DNA of 64,000 bases from Laceyella tengchongensis (lineage in GTDB: Bacteria > Bacillota > Bacilli > Thermoactinomycetales > Thermoactinomycetaceae): the NCBI RefSeq assembly GCF_900182735.1, contig NZ_FXTU01000001.1, positions 558,001-622,000 of the forward strand, read 5' to 3'. Position numbers and translations under genes: made by a program. Position 1 is the stretch's first letter; the number at the start of each line of letters is the position of its first letter. Of the stretch, positions 35,935 to 45,067 are shown piece by piece. The notes under the pieces were generated by a model. It had not been told where the DNA came from, ran no database searches, and was given only the letters and a program-made list of their open reading frames with translations.

Positions 35935-37320
35935 TTAATATTTATCCCAGCGTAACCATTTTGGGTAATGGTTTTTTAAGAGACCGCCCGACACTTTTCC
36001 CCAGCCGAGTCCAAAACCGTCAACACTGACCAAGGTCCAGCCTTTTTTCCGCGAAACTGGCAATGCCTCTCCCTGTAGATACAGCAACAGGTTAGGATCG
36101 TCTGCGTTGAAATTGACTGTTTGCGTTACTTGATCCGGCCAAACGGATAAGGCCAAGGCGTGGGAAGGAGCAAAATGACTCTTCTTGACTTGACCCAAGT
36201 AACGTCCCGGTCGCTCCACTTTTAATCCTTTCAAGGAAGGCAGTTCGTCAGGAACTAAATACAGATGTTCGCCGTACAGGGTTAACTGACCTTGTATGTG
36301 ATCGGGTTCGCGAAATGTCTCTGCGGCAAATTGTTGCCAAAGCTTTTTAGCTTGCGCATGGACGGGCGGAAATTTGCCGGGCCGTTGCTTGCTTTCCTCC
36401 GCGTCGGGGTCTTTTTCCAAGACGGCCACAAAATGTCCTTCCCCCCGCAAGTGATGCGGCCAGAGCCGAGCTGCTTTGCTCAATTCGGGGTCGGCGGAAG
36501 TAGTCCAATCGGGTCGTCCCGGCTGATAATGCTCCGCCTGCGGAACTGGCACCAAGCGGAACTCGGGATGCTTCGTCAGGAAGCGAACCAGCAACTGCTC
36601 GTTTTCTTGCGGATTGAAGGTGCAGGTAGAGTAGACCAACCTTCCGCCGGGTTTCAGCATAGGGGCGGCGGCGGACACGATTTCCAACTGGAGATCGGCG
36701 CATTTCTTTGTGGCCCGCACACTCCAGCGTTCACGGGCATCTTTGTCTTTGCGGAACATCCCTTCCCCCGAACAGGGCGCGTCGATTAAGATGCGGTCAA
36801 AAAAGCCAGCGAAACGATGGGTCAAACGCAACGGGTTTTCATTTAGTACAACCGCGTTGGTCACACCGCATCGTTCGAGGTTCTCCACCAACGCCTTGAT
36901 CCGTTTGCCATCGATCTCATTGGCGACGAGGAGACCCTGGCCTTGCATCTTCGCCGCGATTTGCGTTGTCTTTCCGCCAGGGGCGGCACACAGATCCAAT
37001 ATTGTCTCACCGGGCTGTGGCGCAAGCGCCTCTGCCGGCGACATCGCACTGGCATCTTGAATGTAGTAAAGGCCAGCGGCATGGTAGACATGCTTGCCTG
37101 GTCGGTCCTGCTCATGATCATAATAAAAGGCTTCCCTGCACCAGGGAATCGGTTGCAGATGAAAAGCGACACGTTCAGCCAATTGCGCGGGGGATAGTTT
37201 AAGCGTGTTGACGCGCAGGCTGCGGGTGGGCGCTTCTTCATATGTATGGATAAACGTTTCGTATTCCTCCTGAAGCAATGCACGCATCTGCTTCAAGTAG
37301 TCTTCTGGCAGTGAAACCAT
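35935..37320 (-). CDS. rsmF: RsmF-type rRNA (cytosine-C5)-methyltransferase (NOL1/NOP2/Sun)
   Basis: 461 residues from the ATG at 37320, with GAGGAGG upstream. The SAM-binding motif ILDLCAAPGGKTTQIAAKMQ is at about residues 105-124; motif IV is LIDAPCSGEGMFRK and motif VI YSTCTFNPQENEQL, so both catalytic cysteines (PC and TC) are present. The C-terminal 150 residues form the RsmF ferredoxin-like/PUA-like extension ending in a GWGKVSGGLLKNHYPKWLR motif. It methylates cytosine in 16S rRNA; the exact position cannot be told. Confidence 0.9.
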   Translation of the reverse strand: MVSLPEDYLKQMRALLQEEYETFIHTYEEAPTRSLRVNTLKLSPAQLAERVAFHLQPIPWCREAFYYDHEQDRPGKHVYHAAGLYYIQDASAMSPAEALAPQPGETILDLCAAPGGKTTQIAAKMQGQGLLVANEIDGKRIKALVENLERCGVTNAVVLNENPLRLTHRFAGFFDRILIDAPCSGEGMFRKDKDARERWSVRATKKCADLQLEIVSAAAPMLKPGGRLVYSTCTFNPQENEQLLVRFLTKHPEFRLVPVPQAEHYQPGRPDWTTSADPELSKAARLWPHHLRGEGHFVAVLEKDPDAEESKQRPGKFPPVHAQAKKLWQQFAAETFREPDHIQGQLTLYGEHLYLVPDELPSLKGLKVERPGRYLGQVKKSHFAPSHALALSVWPDQVTQTVNFNADDPNLLLYLQGEALPVSRKKGWTLVSVDGFGLGWGKVSGGLLKNHYPKWLRWDKY

Positions 37321-37465
37321 GCTTGTCCTCCTCAAAACCTAGATACACGAAATTATAACATAAAATGGCGTGATTCCCTTCATGCGTGACAAGAGGGTTT
37401 GAGCGATTGGGGAGAGGGGAAAAGGGGGAGATGAATTGGGCAGACGGCGATGAGGAGGCGATGAG

Positions 37466-38116
37466 ATGAGCATTCCGAAATTCCCCAGCGTTCCCCCGCT
37501 CAGTGGGGCACAAATCCGGGCGTTGACAGAGCTTGTCTTCAGGCCTGATCTGACCGAGCGAACAGTACCGTGTTATGATCTGTTGTTTGTTTTTGGGGGT
37601 TCTCATCCCGAAATCTGGATTACGGCGGCACACGCCTATCAGCAAGGGATCGTAAAGCAGGTTTTGATCACTGGGGGGTATAAGGAAAATGCCACGCGAC
37701 ACCACACTTGGACCTATGGAAGAACGCCGGAAGCGCAGGTGATTCGTGACAAGTTGGTGGAGTTGGGGGTTCCTAAAGAGAAGATGGTCTGGGAAGATCA
37801 ATCGGCCAATTCATTGGAAAATGTCTGGTTTGGACTGCAACGAGTCGACGTGAGTCGCCTTTCGACGATTTTATTTGTCAGTAAAGCGTATGCTGTGGGC
37901 AGGCAGCATCGTACCTTGACGAGGCATCTGCCGGAGCGGATCACCCTCGCAGCTTACCCAGCACTCACGACCATCGGCAAGATTCCTGTAACATCTTGGG
38001 GATGGTCGCGAGTGTTGGCGCACCGAGCGGTGGTGTACGGTGAGTATTTGCGCATGGTGGCGTATGGAAAACGCGGTCATCTGACGCCGCTTGAGAAAGA
38101 GATTACGGGTTTGTGA
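37466..38116 (+). CDS. YdcF/ElyC family (DUF218) protein
   Basis: 216 residues, no signal peptide. The DUF218 fold is seen as LLFVFGGSHPEIWITAAHAY, VLITGGYKE, EAQVIRDKLVELGVPKE and a conserved acidic WEDQSANSLENV. The family includes Bacillus YdcF-like proteins and ElyC/SanA of enterobacteria, with possible roles in cell-envelope carbon flow or SAM binding; function here is unknown. GAGGAGG lies 8 nt before the ATG. It converges with the HTH-TPR gene, stops 1 nt apart. Confidence 0.8.
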   Translation: MSIPKFPSVPPLSGAQIRALTELVFRPDLTERTVPCYDLLFVFGGSHPEIWITAAHAYQQGIVKQVLITGGYKENATRHHTWTYGRTPEAQVIRDKLVELGVPKEKMVWEDQSANSLENVWFGLQRVDVSRLSTILFVSKAYAVGRQHRTLTRHLPERITLAAYPALTTIGKIPVTSWGWSRVLAHRAVVYGEYLRMVAYGKRGHLTPLEKEITGL

Positions 38117-38117
38117 G

Positions 38118-39443
38118 TCAGGCTTGTGCTACTTCCTGTTCGCGCAACCGAAGTTCGGATTGCAACTCTACGAGGAGTGAAATGTACTTCTCATTGTTGC
38201 CGATGTTTTTCCAACACTCAGATAAGTTGAGTAAGATTCGTTCTTTCAGGCGTTGGAAGGAATATTGGTTGGTGATAGTTAATGCTTCGTCATAGGGTTG
38301 AATGGCTTTCTGGTGTTTCCCTGTCTCAAGATAGTAATCACCTAGAGCGACCAGTGATTCGCAGAAGCGATGGGCGTCGTTGTATTTGCGGCCTTTGGCT
38401 ACCGCTGTGGTTAGCTGTTCATATGATTGATCGTATTTTTTCATTTTGCTGTACAGTTTCCCGAGTTGCGTATGGGTGGAGACTAACACATATTTTTTGT
38501 CCTTGAGTTTCCCTTCAAGGCGGAGGGCCAGATTGTAGCAATTTTCGGCGGTCATATAGTCATCCGCGTTTTGCAGGATATTCCCCCAAACAGTGAGTAG
38601 CTCGACTCCTTTTTCATGGGTTCCGTTTTCACGGGCGATAAATAATCCTTCTTTGGCATATTGCAATGCTTTTTCATATTTTTTCTTCTGATTGAGCAGC
38701 GTCGCCTTCAACTCATACATATTGAGCTTTACTTCTAAGCTGTTGATATCTTGGATCGAGTCCCACAGCTCATCCAGAGTCTGCAAAGCTTCATCAATAC
38801 GATATTGCTTTTCTAGGAAAGACACTTTGTCGATCATCAAGAAATATTTGATTTCTTGGCGGTCGGCATTTTCATTGTATGCGGCCAAGCCTTTGTTGGT
38901 ATATTCAAGCGCTTGTTGGAGTGAGTTGTCCCGTTGATAATAAATGCGACCCAATTCCTTGTAACAGGCGGCTTTAATATTGCTGTTGGACAAGAACTGC
39001 TTAGAGTTGATATGTTGGATGGATTGCTTGAAGAACTTCTCAGCCGTTTTTAAGTTGTTTTTCTTAACATAACACAAGCCTTTCAGATACAGAATGATAT
39101 CCATATACCCGCCTTGGGTATGCTTTTGCAGAAAGCGAAGCCGCTCCAATGCGCCATCGCAATCAAGGTTGATACATGTTTCTATAAGGAAGAGCAAGTT
39201 TTCCAATTGCTTGTGTTCCCTTTGTTCGCGATGGATCAATTGGGGAATGTCTTCGATGTTAAATCCAAGTTTTTTACAATAATATTCGCGGTTTTGAGGT
39301 TTAACCGTCGGAATGCCTCGCTCGATACTGCTGATGGTGGCAAAAGAGATATGCTCATCCTCCAAGTCTTTTAAGCGCAAGCCTTTTTCTTTGCGTATCT
39401 TTCGCAAGGCTTCACCCAATGTTTTTAAGTCATTCACGTTCAC
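38118..39443 (-). CDS. XRE-type HTH regulator with TPR repeats (RRNPP-like), second copy
   Basis: About 441 residues. Helix-turn-helix at the N-terminus (LGEALRKIRKEKGLRLKDLE, then SFATISSIERG); the rest is TPR repeats such as AACYKELGRIYYQRDNSLQQ and HTQLGKLYSKMKKYDQSYEQ. The architecture equals the regulator at 5902-7293, with recognisable similarity (for instance RFCESLVALGDYYLETGKHQ), and the decayed fragment at 5483-5632 is closest to this one. GTG at 39443 has GAGGTG 6 nt upstream, favouring it over the GTG three codons earlier. No peptide gene is evident beside it. Peptide control is inferred from family. Confidence 0.8.
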   Translation of the reverse strand: MNVNDLKTLGEALRKIRKEKGLRLKDLEDEHISFATISSIERGIPTVKPQNREYYCKKLGFNIEDIPQLIHREQREHKQLENLLFLIETCINLDCDGALERLRFLQKHTQGGYMDIILYLKGLCYVKKNNLKTAEKFFKQSIQHINSKQFLSNSNIKAACYKELGRIYYQRDNSLQQALEYTNKGLAAYNENADRQEIKYFLMIDKVSFLEKQYRIDEALQTLDELWDSIQDINSLEVKLNMYELKATLLNQKKKYEKALQYAKEGLFIARENGTHEKGVELLTVWGNILQNADDYMTAENCYNLALRLEGKLKDKKYVLVSTHTQLGKLYSKMKKYDQSYEQLTTAVAKGRKYNDAHRFCESLVALGDYYLETGKHQKAIQPYDEALTITNQYSFQRLKERILLNLSECWKNIGNNEKYISLLVELQSELRLREQEVAQA

Positions 39444-39638
39444 TGTGATCACCTCTTTGCTTTAATCTTATTTTTTTGATAATGATTTGTCTAGCGTTTT
39501 TTCGCATTAAATCGCAAAGTTTATATAATTTGAAATAAATAATTAAAAAAATGTGTATCTGAGTCTTTTTTGATCCTATTTTGCGGTTTTTTAAAAATTG
39601 TTTAAAAAAATGATTCGTTATTCACTTGGCGGATTTAC

Positions 39639-39667
39639 AAAAAAACATCCGCCGTTTGGGGCGGGTG
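39639..39667 (-). terminator. Terminator of the yhbD-yhbE operon
   Basis: Eight-bp stem with one G-T pair (CATCCGCC 39646-39653 with GGCGGGTG 39660-39667) and seven T residues on the minus strand. Confidence 0.75.
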
Positions 39668-39681
39668 CCTGGCGGGGATCA

Positions 39682-40413
39682 TCAGACCTGATTGTGTTCT
39701 TTTACAATCGAATCTCCTTTTTGTTCAAAGTGATTTTTGTATTCCACAAGCTCGATCTCACAACCAGGGCCGATTAGGACGTTGTTGCCGCGTACGACTT
39801 TGGCTTTGGTTTTCTCCAGGTAAATATCATCGCCTTCGATGGTGTCGGCGATCAGTTCATTGGTGTAGTGGAGGATGGACTTAAGCCATTTGACAAGGGA
39901 GAAATCCAATCCGTCTTTCTCGACGCGGATCGTTTCCCCGCCGATTTCCCTCGCTTGGCATTTGCCATATAGCCGCACGTGGATTAGCCCCGCGTTAAGT
40001 AGGCCATCGATGGTGAACCCTCCGCGCGCTTGGAACGATTCTGCAGAGCAATCCCCATTGACGGTGGCTCCGCCTTTGATTTCAATTTCTTCACCGATTA
40101 GATTGCCGTTGACAGTGGCAGATCCGATCACTGTCAACTCTTGACAATGCGCTTGCCCGTGAATGTGCGCCTGCCCTTTCACTTTCATCTCATCGGTGTG
40201 CACCTCGCCCTTGACTGTGGTCTCCCCCACGATGTCAAACCGTTCGGCTTTGATGTTGCCTTTAAACGTGGTCACGCCGTAAGCTTTGATGCTGTTGCAG
40301 TCCACATCGCCGTGGATGCGTCCCTCGCCATTAATGCTTAAACGGTCGTATACGCCGCCATTGGCGCTTCCGGTACCAGAGATAGTCAAATCACGGCGGT
40401 TCTCTTTATCCAT
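39682..40413 (-). CDS. Bactofilin-like polymer-forming protein (YhbE/YhbF type)
   Basis: About 243 residues made largely of short beta-repeats with the pattern of a right-handed beta helix: SINGEGRIHGDVDC, AERFDIVGETTVKGEVHTDE, GSATVNGNLIGEEIEIKGGA. This is the polymer-forming cytoskeletal (bactofilin) pattern, as in Bacillus YhbE/YhbF. The start ATG at 40413 (GGAGG upstream) overlaps the end of yhbD by 8 nt. The family forms membrane-associated scaffolds; its role here is unknown. Confidence 0.85.
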   Translation of the reverse strand: MDKENRRDLTISGTGSANGGVYDRLSINGEGRIHGDVDCNSIKAYGVTTFKGNIKAERFDIVGETTVKGEVHTDEMKVKGQAHIHGQAHCQELTVIGSATVNGNLIGEEIEIKGGATVNGDCSAESFQARGGFTIDGLLNAGLIHVRLYGKCQAREIGGETIRVEKDGLDFSLVKWLKSILHYTNELIADTIEGDDIYLEKTKAKVVRGNNVLIGPGCEIELVEYKNHFEQKGDSIVKEHNQV

Positions 40414-41044
40414 GCGACTCGCCTCCATGCCATTTCAATTTGCATTCTTCCATGCAGGTCAACAGATTCATGGTGAAAACCACGCGGACGCCTTCTTCAA
40501 AATAGATGTCCCCAGATTGGGCCAGGATAAATGAAGTGACACCCATTTTGCGAATAAAGATCAATTGCCCGCCGGCTTGCTCCACTTTCTCAAAGTGGTC
40601 GTGCAACAGTTGGAGGAGCGTCTTTCCTTCCTCTAGGTTGATGTCTCCTTTGGAGAGCAATTTGTCGAGAATGTAGATGTGGAGAACTTCTTTAAATGTG
40701 AAGCGTTGTTGCTCAGCAAACTGTTGCGTGTACAATTTCAGAGCAATATCCGAAACAATGTTACGTTCGATTAATTCGTGTCTCTCCAGCGCGGTGGTTA
40801 TCGGAACGGTGGAGAACATGCCGGCAATCTCATCCAGAGAGAGATCATCTTTCAGGTTTTTAATCTTTTCTACCCGATCGAGGATTTGCTCTTTTGGAAA
40901 GAAAGTTTCTTGCCCCGTGTAAGTCGATTTGCGAATGAACCATTCTTCGGGAATGAGGTTTTTGCGCTTCCATCGGTAAAGCTGGCCATAAGAGATTCCG
41001 GTCAGCTCCAGTAGGTCTTTTTTGGAAATGAGTTCCTGCTCCAT
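40406..41044 (-). CDS. yhbD: YhbD-like protein with MerR-type HTH (DUF4004)
   Basis: About 212 residues. N-terminal MerR-like helix-turn-helix (LISKKDLLELTGISYGQLYR, then RKNLIPEEWF), then helical segments and a C-terminal strand-rich part (AGGQLIFIRKMGVTSFILAQ). It matches Bacillus YhbD, encoded before yhbE/yhbF. ATG at 41044 has AAAGGAGG 8 nt upstream. A palindrome just upstream (41070-41087) could be its own binding site. Confidence 0.8.
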   Translation of the reverse strand: MEQELISKKDLLELTGISYGQLYRWKRKNLIPEEWFIRKSTYTGQETFFPKEQILDRVEKIKNLKDDLSLDEIAGMFSTVPITTALERHELIERNIVSDIALKLYTQQFAEQQRFTFKEVLHIYILDKLLSKGDINLEEGKTLLQLLHDHFEKVEQAGGQLIFIRKMGVTSFILAQSGDIYFEEGVRVVFTMNLLTCMEECKLKWHGGESHG

Positions 41045-41069
41045 CGCGGCACCCTCCTTTGTCATTAGT

Positions 41070-41087
41070 GTAACATAACATTGTTAC
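41070..41087. promoter_or_regulatory. Palindromic operator candidate upstream of yhbD
   Basis: GTAACA-taacat-TGTTAC, a perfect 6-6-6 dyad, lies 25 nt before the yhbD start. Its size fits a dimeric HTH protein such as YhbD itself; this is inference. Confidence 0.55.
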
Positions 41088-41167
41088 GTTGTGAAGTGAT
41101 GTTTGCGGAATGGGGCTTGCTTCACATTATATTCCCAAATGTGACGGGAAAACATGGATTTAGGGCA

Positions 41168-41214
41168 TAAAAAAGACCTGATCCGCGGCAAATGTACGCT
41201 TGCCACGGATCAGG
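41168..41214 (-). terminator. Intrinsic terminator
   Basis: Fifteen-bp stem with one mismatch (41177-41191 with 41200-41214) followed on the minus strand by a run of T, after the small secreted-protein gene. Confidence 0.85.
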
Positions 41215-41238
41215 AGCGCTATCACATTGGAAGGGCAA

Positions 41239-41679
41239 TCATCTGTAATAGACGCCATTGTAATATACATATCCGACAGGATCATGTGTGAAATGGATCA
41301 CGGCGTAACAGCAGTTTTCCGGTGTTTTGTAAGCCTCATCTTCAGGGATGAATTCCCCTTTGATTTGGATGGAAGAACCGACGCGCAAGGGAAGGGCACC
41401 TTCCGTTCCCCGCTCATCGATCCGGATGGACGCGAAGATTGTGCTAGGTACCGATACGGATCCACTGACGCGGCGGACGTTGCTGATCAGTGCGTATTGG
41501 TGTTCCCCGTCGGAGTCATACCCGGGTAGAGATTGAATTGTACCGGTGATGGTCACAACTGGCCATGCTTCGATGCTGACAGTTTGCTGTTCAGGCACCC
41601 CAGCTTCCGCTTGGACGGGTAGCATGACGGAGAAGACCAACAAAAAGGCGAGTATAAGTTGACGTAAGATATTAAACAT
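41239..41679 (-). CDS. Secreted protein of unknown function
   Basis: 146 residues from the ATG at 41679 with AGGAGGG 6 nt upstream. A clear signal peptide (FNILRQLILAFLLVFSVMLP, cleavage near VQAEA) is followed by a beta-rich domain with VVTITGTIQSLPGYDSDG and SSIQIKGEFIPEDEA, suggesting an OB-like or similar small barrel. Two adjacent Cys (ENCCYAVIHF) occur near the end. No family recognised. A terminator-like hairpin lies directly before the ribosome site. Confidence 0.7.
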   Translation of the reverse strand: MFNILRQLILAFLLVFSVMLPVQAEAGVPEQQTVSIEAWPVVTITGTIQSLPGYDSDGEHQYALISNVRRVSGSVSVPSTIFASIRIDERGTEGALPLRVGSSIQIKGEFIPEDEAYKTPENCCYAVIHFTHDPVGYVYYNGVYYR

Positions 41680-41698
41680 TGCCATCCCTCCTGTAGAA

Positions 41699-41730
41699 TA
41701 AAACGGGGGCTTAACCGCGCCCCCGTTTTA
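41699..41730. terminator. Terminator-like hairpin in front of the secreted-protein gene
   Basis: Perfect 12-bp stem (TAAAACGGGGGC with GCCCCCGTTTTA) with an 8-nt loop. On the minus strand it ends about 10 nt before the AGGAGGG ribosome site of the gene at 41239-41679, so it lies in the leader and could be an attenuator. On the plus strand it has the same TTTTATT tail. Confidence 0.6.
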
Positions 41731-41850
41731 TTCTAGCATGTTGGGTTAATAAATGTTTAAAGTTAATGATTAATTTAAATTAATTAATCATTCATTAAAA
41801 AATGAAAGATATTCATTTTGAATGTAAAAAAATATGTGTTCGCGTTACCG

Positions 41851-41955
41851 TCATTTTTGTTTATTCGCTTTGCTGGCTTTGATTTGCCACCATGCGATAG
41901 CCACAAAAGGAATGGAAATAAAGATGATCAACAAAGTCCAATTTAATATGCTCAT
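41851..41955 (-). CDS. 34-residue membrane peptide
   Basis: The minus-strand frame encodes LNWTLLIIFISIPFVAIAWW followed by a lysine-rich tail, one transmembrane helix with a positive end. The upstream AGGGGT is about 11 nt from the ATG, so the ribosome site is only moderate. The rest of 41731-42114 contains no other gene. Confidence 0.35.
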   Translation of the reverse strand: MSILNWTLLIIFISIPFVAIAWWQIKASKANKQK

Positions 41956-42038
41956 GCTAACACGGCTACCCCTTTCCGATCAGGACGACAATGATTGACC
42001 ATAGTATTTTCTCTGAGGGAGAATCTATGCATCGCTTG

Positions 42039-42064
42039 ACCCGGCGTTTTTATTGACGCCGGGT
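42039..42064. terminator. Hairpin downstream of ytfP-like gene
   Basis: Nine-bp perfect stem ACCCGGCGT with ACGCCGGGT; T-rich only on the plus strand, so its strength for the minus-strand gene is uncertain. Confidence 0.5.
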
Positions 42065-42114
42065 TTGTCGACTAAAAAGGGTGCCGATTTCGTCCGTAAA
42101 GTGGGGAAACAAGG

Positions 42115-43383
42115 TCAATTCCTGACCGCCTGCTCGGCCGCGCTTTTGCCTGCCACATAGCCGGTGCAAGACGCCGCAGTGATATTGTAGCCGCCGGTGT
42201 ATCCGTGAATGTCCAGAATCTCGCCGCAAAAATACAAACCGGTCATCCGTTTCGACTGCATCGTTTTGGGATCGATTTCTTTCACATGCACGCCACCGCC
42301 AGTAACAAATGCTTTTTCCAAAGGCAGTGTGCCATTCACTTCAATAATGAATTGTTTGGCCTCTTGGCATAATCGGTGCAATTGTTCCCGGGAAAGATTG
42401 GCGGCATTCAGATCTTCGTCGATCTGCGCCCGATTCATCAAGACAGGAACCATGCGTTCGGGGATAAGGGGCTTCAAGATGTTTCGCACTGCTTTCTTTG
42501 GATTGGCTTTCATTTTCGCCCACAGCTTTTCTTCCCACGGTTCCGCTTTTTGGTCGGGGAATAAGTCAATGGCCACAGGAATCGTGCGTGCGCCCGTTTT
42601 CTTCAACTGCTTGACGACAAACTGACTGCATCTTAGAGCGATAGGGCCGGAAAGGCCGAAATGGGTGAACAGCATGTCTCCACGGTGTTCGATGATTTTC
42701 TTACCTTTGGGATTGAGCACACTAAGTGCCACATCCCGCAGGGACAAGCCTTGCAGGGTCCGTTGCTTGATCAGTGCTTCGGATGACGTGAGGGGGACTT
42801 CGGTGGGAAACAGTTCGGTGATCGTATGACCTGCAGCTTCCGCCCAGGCGTAACCATCCCCGCTGGAACCGGTGTGGGAAGCCGCCTTTCCCCCTGTTGC
42901 CACAATGACCGATGGCGCATAGATTCTTTCCTTGTCTTGCGTTTCGACGCCAACGACCCGGCCGTTTTCATAAAGCACCCGTTTGACGGGCGTATTTACG
43001 CGGATCGTTGTTCCGACCATTTTCACTTTTTTCACCAGGGCTTGTACCACGGTTTTGGCGCTGTCAGTCACGGGAAACATCCGCCCATTGTCTTCTTCTT
43101 TCAAGGCCACGCCAAGGTCTTCAAAAAAATGCATGAGATCGCGATTGTTGAAGACGGAGAAAACGCTGTATAAAAACCGTCCGTTGCCGGGAATGTTCTG
43201 GATTAATTCGTCAATCTCTTTGATATTGGTGACATTGCACCGGCCGCCTCCCGAGATGGCCAGTTTTTTACCGAGTTTTTCGCCTTTGTCCAAGAGCAGG
43301 ACGCGGGCGCCGTGCATTCCGGCCGCGGCGCTGGCCATCAAGCCTGCCGGTCCACCGCCGATCACGATGACATCGTAATTCAT
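42115..43383 (-). CDS. ytfP: HI0933/YtfP-family flavoprotein (BaiN/RdsA-like)
   Basis: 422 residues from ATG 43383 with AAAGGAG 7 nt upstream. FAD-binding DVIVIGGGPAGLMASAAAGM at the start, then KLAISGGGRCNVTN, the signature of the HI0933-like family, VIVATGGKAASHTGSSGDGY in the middle and AFVTGGGVHVKEIDP near the end. These are NAD(P)/FAD-dependent oxidoreductases; family members reduce bile-acid intermediates or take part in rRNA dihydrouridine formation. The function here is not proven. Confidence 0.85.
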   Translation of the reverse strand: MNYDVIVIGGGPAGLMASAAAGMHGARVLLLDKGEKLGKKLAISGGGRCNVTNIKEIDELIQNIPGNGRFLYSVFSVFNNRDLMHFFEDLGVALKEEDNGRMFPVTDSAKTVVQALVKKVKMVGTTIRVNTPVKRVLYENGRVVGVETQDKERIYAPSVIVATGGKAASHTGSSGDGYAWAEAAGHTITELFPTEVPLTSSEALIKQRTLQGLSLRDVALSVLNPKGKKIIEHRGDMLFTHFGLSGPIALRCSQFVVKQLKKTGARTIPVAIDLFPDQKAEPWEEKLWAKMKANPKKAVRNILKPLIPERMVPVLMNRAQIDEDLNAANLSREQLHRLCQEAKQFIIEVNGTLPLEKAFVTGGGVHVKEIDPKTMQSKRMTGLYFCGEILDIHGYTGGYNITAASCTGYVAGKSAAEQAVRN

Positions 43384-43613
43384 ATGCCAACTCCTTTGCA
43401 TCGCCTCTAGGGGTATCTTTGCCCAACCTTATTCATTTTAGGCGAAAGCGTGGTCATTGAAAAGGGAAGCGGGCGTCATCACTTAGCTCACCTCGATGCG
43501 ACAGGAACAGCGTGGGGGAAAAGAAAAAAGGGTGGATTTCCCGCGATATTGTTTCTATAATCGAAAGAGTTGTGAGGTAACAGTGATATAGGTAAGAAGG
43601 GTATGGTAATGCC

Positions 43614-44921
43614 ATGAGACAGACAAATTGGTTTTCCTTCGGTTTCACTACGGCGCAATGGTTTATTTTTTTGCTCGCCAATGCGCTGTCCTTGCCGATT
43701 GTCATCGGGCAAATTTATCATTTGCCGCCGGAGGAAGTCGCCGGGTTGATGCAACGTACTTTTTTTGTGATAGGTCTGACGTCATTTTTACAAGGCTGGT
43801 TGGGTCATCGTTTTCCGCTATCAGACGGGCCGGCCGGAATTTGGCTCGGCATTTTTGTCATCATGGGAGAGTTGGCGGCCAACACGGGTCAGCAGCCCGA
43901 AGAGGTGTTGCGTGTCATGGTTGGCGGCATGATCGTTGCCGGGCTATTGATCTTGCTCTTGGCCGGGTTGCGCTTAATTCCAAAGATGTTAGGGATATTC
44001 ACGCCATTGGTGACGGGTTCTTTCTTAATGTTACTGGCCATTCAATTGAGTGGTGTTTTTTTGCGCGGAATGATGGATATCCGAACGGTGAGCGGAACCG
44101 TTCGCTGGGATCTCGTCGGGGTGTCCTTAGTGGTGTTTGCGTTGGTTTTATGTTTCACTACGTGGGGCAAAGGCTGGATGCGTAGCTATGCCGTGTTGAT
44201 CGGGATTGTGGTCGGCTGGGCCGGATTTACTGCCTTGGGCTATCAAAGCAATTCGTTTACACATAGCGGTTTTTTCACCCTGCCTGAATTCTTGGCTTGG
44301 GGCGGGCCTATTTTTGAGCCGGGTATGGTGGTATCCGCCATCGTGGTCGCCTTGATCTTGCTGTCCAATCTGATTGCTAGCACGAACGCGATGCAACAGG
44401 TGTTGACAGGGGAAGCGAAGGTTGCGCCAAGTGTGCTGACTCGGGCAGGGGTCTGGTCGGGGGTGGCCACCATCCTGTCGGCGCTATTCTCCACTGTGGG
44501 GATGGTTCCCTTGACGGTGGCGGCTGGCTTTGTGGAAATGACCGGCCAAAAGCGCAGGGGGCCTTTCTTGACCGCTTGTTTGGCATTGGCCGGGGTGGCG
44601 TTGATTCCGGTGGTAATCGGATTTTTGTCCAAGTTGCCAGGGCCGATCGCTTACGCCGCTTTATTGGCATCGTTTGGCCAGATGTTCGGATTGGGATTGC
44701 ACGGTGTGTTAAAAGAGCCACTTGATCCAAGGCGAACACGCATATTGGGTTTGACGCTGTCGCTGGGAGCCGGGATGATGTTTTTGCCGGCTTCACTATT
44801 CCTATCTATGCCTTCCGTGTTGCAGTCCTTTTTCAGCAATGGATTGTTGGTGGGAACCGTTATCTGCATTTTGTTTGAACAGCTGTGGCCGCCGAACAGG
44901 AGCAAATGGGCCAAGAATTGA
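43614..44921 (+). CDS. Purine/pyrimidine permease (NCS2, YwdJ-like)
   Basis: 435 residues with about twelve to fourteen membrane segments. Typical NCS2 stretches are LANALSLPIVIGQIYHLPPE, WLGHRFPLSDGPAGIWLGIF and AALLASFGQMFGLGLHGVLK. It resembles Bacillus YwdJ, a nucleobase permease, and probably imports a purine or pyrimidine with protons. The start ATG has a distant AGAAGGG. It stands alone with a strong terminator after it; no purine riboswitch was seen upstream. Confidence 0.82.
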   Translation: MRQTNWFSFGFTTAQWFIFLLANALSLPIVIGQIYHLPPEEVAGLMQRTFFVIGLTSFLQGWLGHRFPLSDGPAGIWLGIFVIMGELAANTGQQPEEVLRVMVGGMIVAGLLILLLAGLRLIPKMLGIFTPLVTGSFLMLLAIQLSGVFLRGMMDIRTVSGTVRWDLVGVSLVVFALVLCFTTWGKGWMRSYAVLIGIVVGWAGFTALGYQSNSFTHSGFFTLPEFLAWGGPIFEPGMVVSAIVVALILLSNLIASTNAMQQVLTGEAKVAPSVLTRAGVWSGVATILSALFSTVGMVPLTVAAGFVEMTGQKRRGPFLTACLALAGVALIPVVIGFLSKLPGPIAYAALLASFGQMFGLGLHGVLKEPLDPRRTRILGLTLSLGAGMMFLPASLFLSMPSVLQSFFSNGLLVGTVICILFEQLWPPNRSKWAKN

Positions 44922-44955
44922 CGCGGGAATTGGTAAGGATGCTTGCTATCCGCAG

Positions 44956-45007
44956 GGTGCGGGTGGAAATTCTCCATTGAGGGAATGGACGCCCGCACCT
45001 TTTTTTG
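44956..45007 (+). terminator. Intrinsic terminator of the permease gene
   Basis: GGTGCGGG pairs with CCCGCACC, with an inner TCCAT/ATGGA stem, followed by T7. Confidence 0.85.
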
Positions 45008-45067
45008 TTTGCTGGCTTTCAATTATGACCATAATGGAAGCATCAGTGATGAAGGCAGGTGGTGCCG

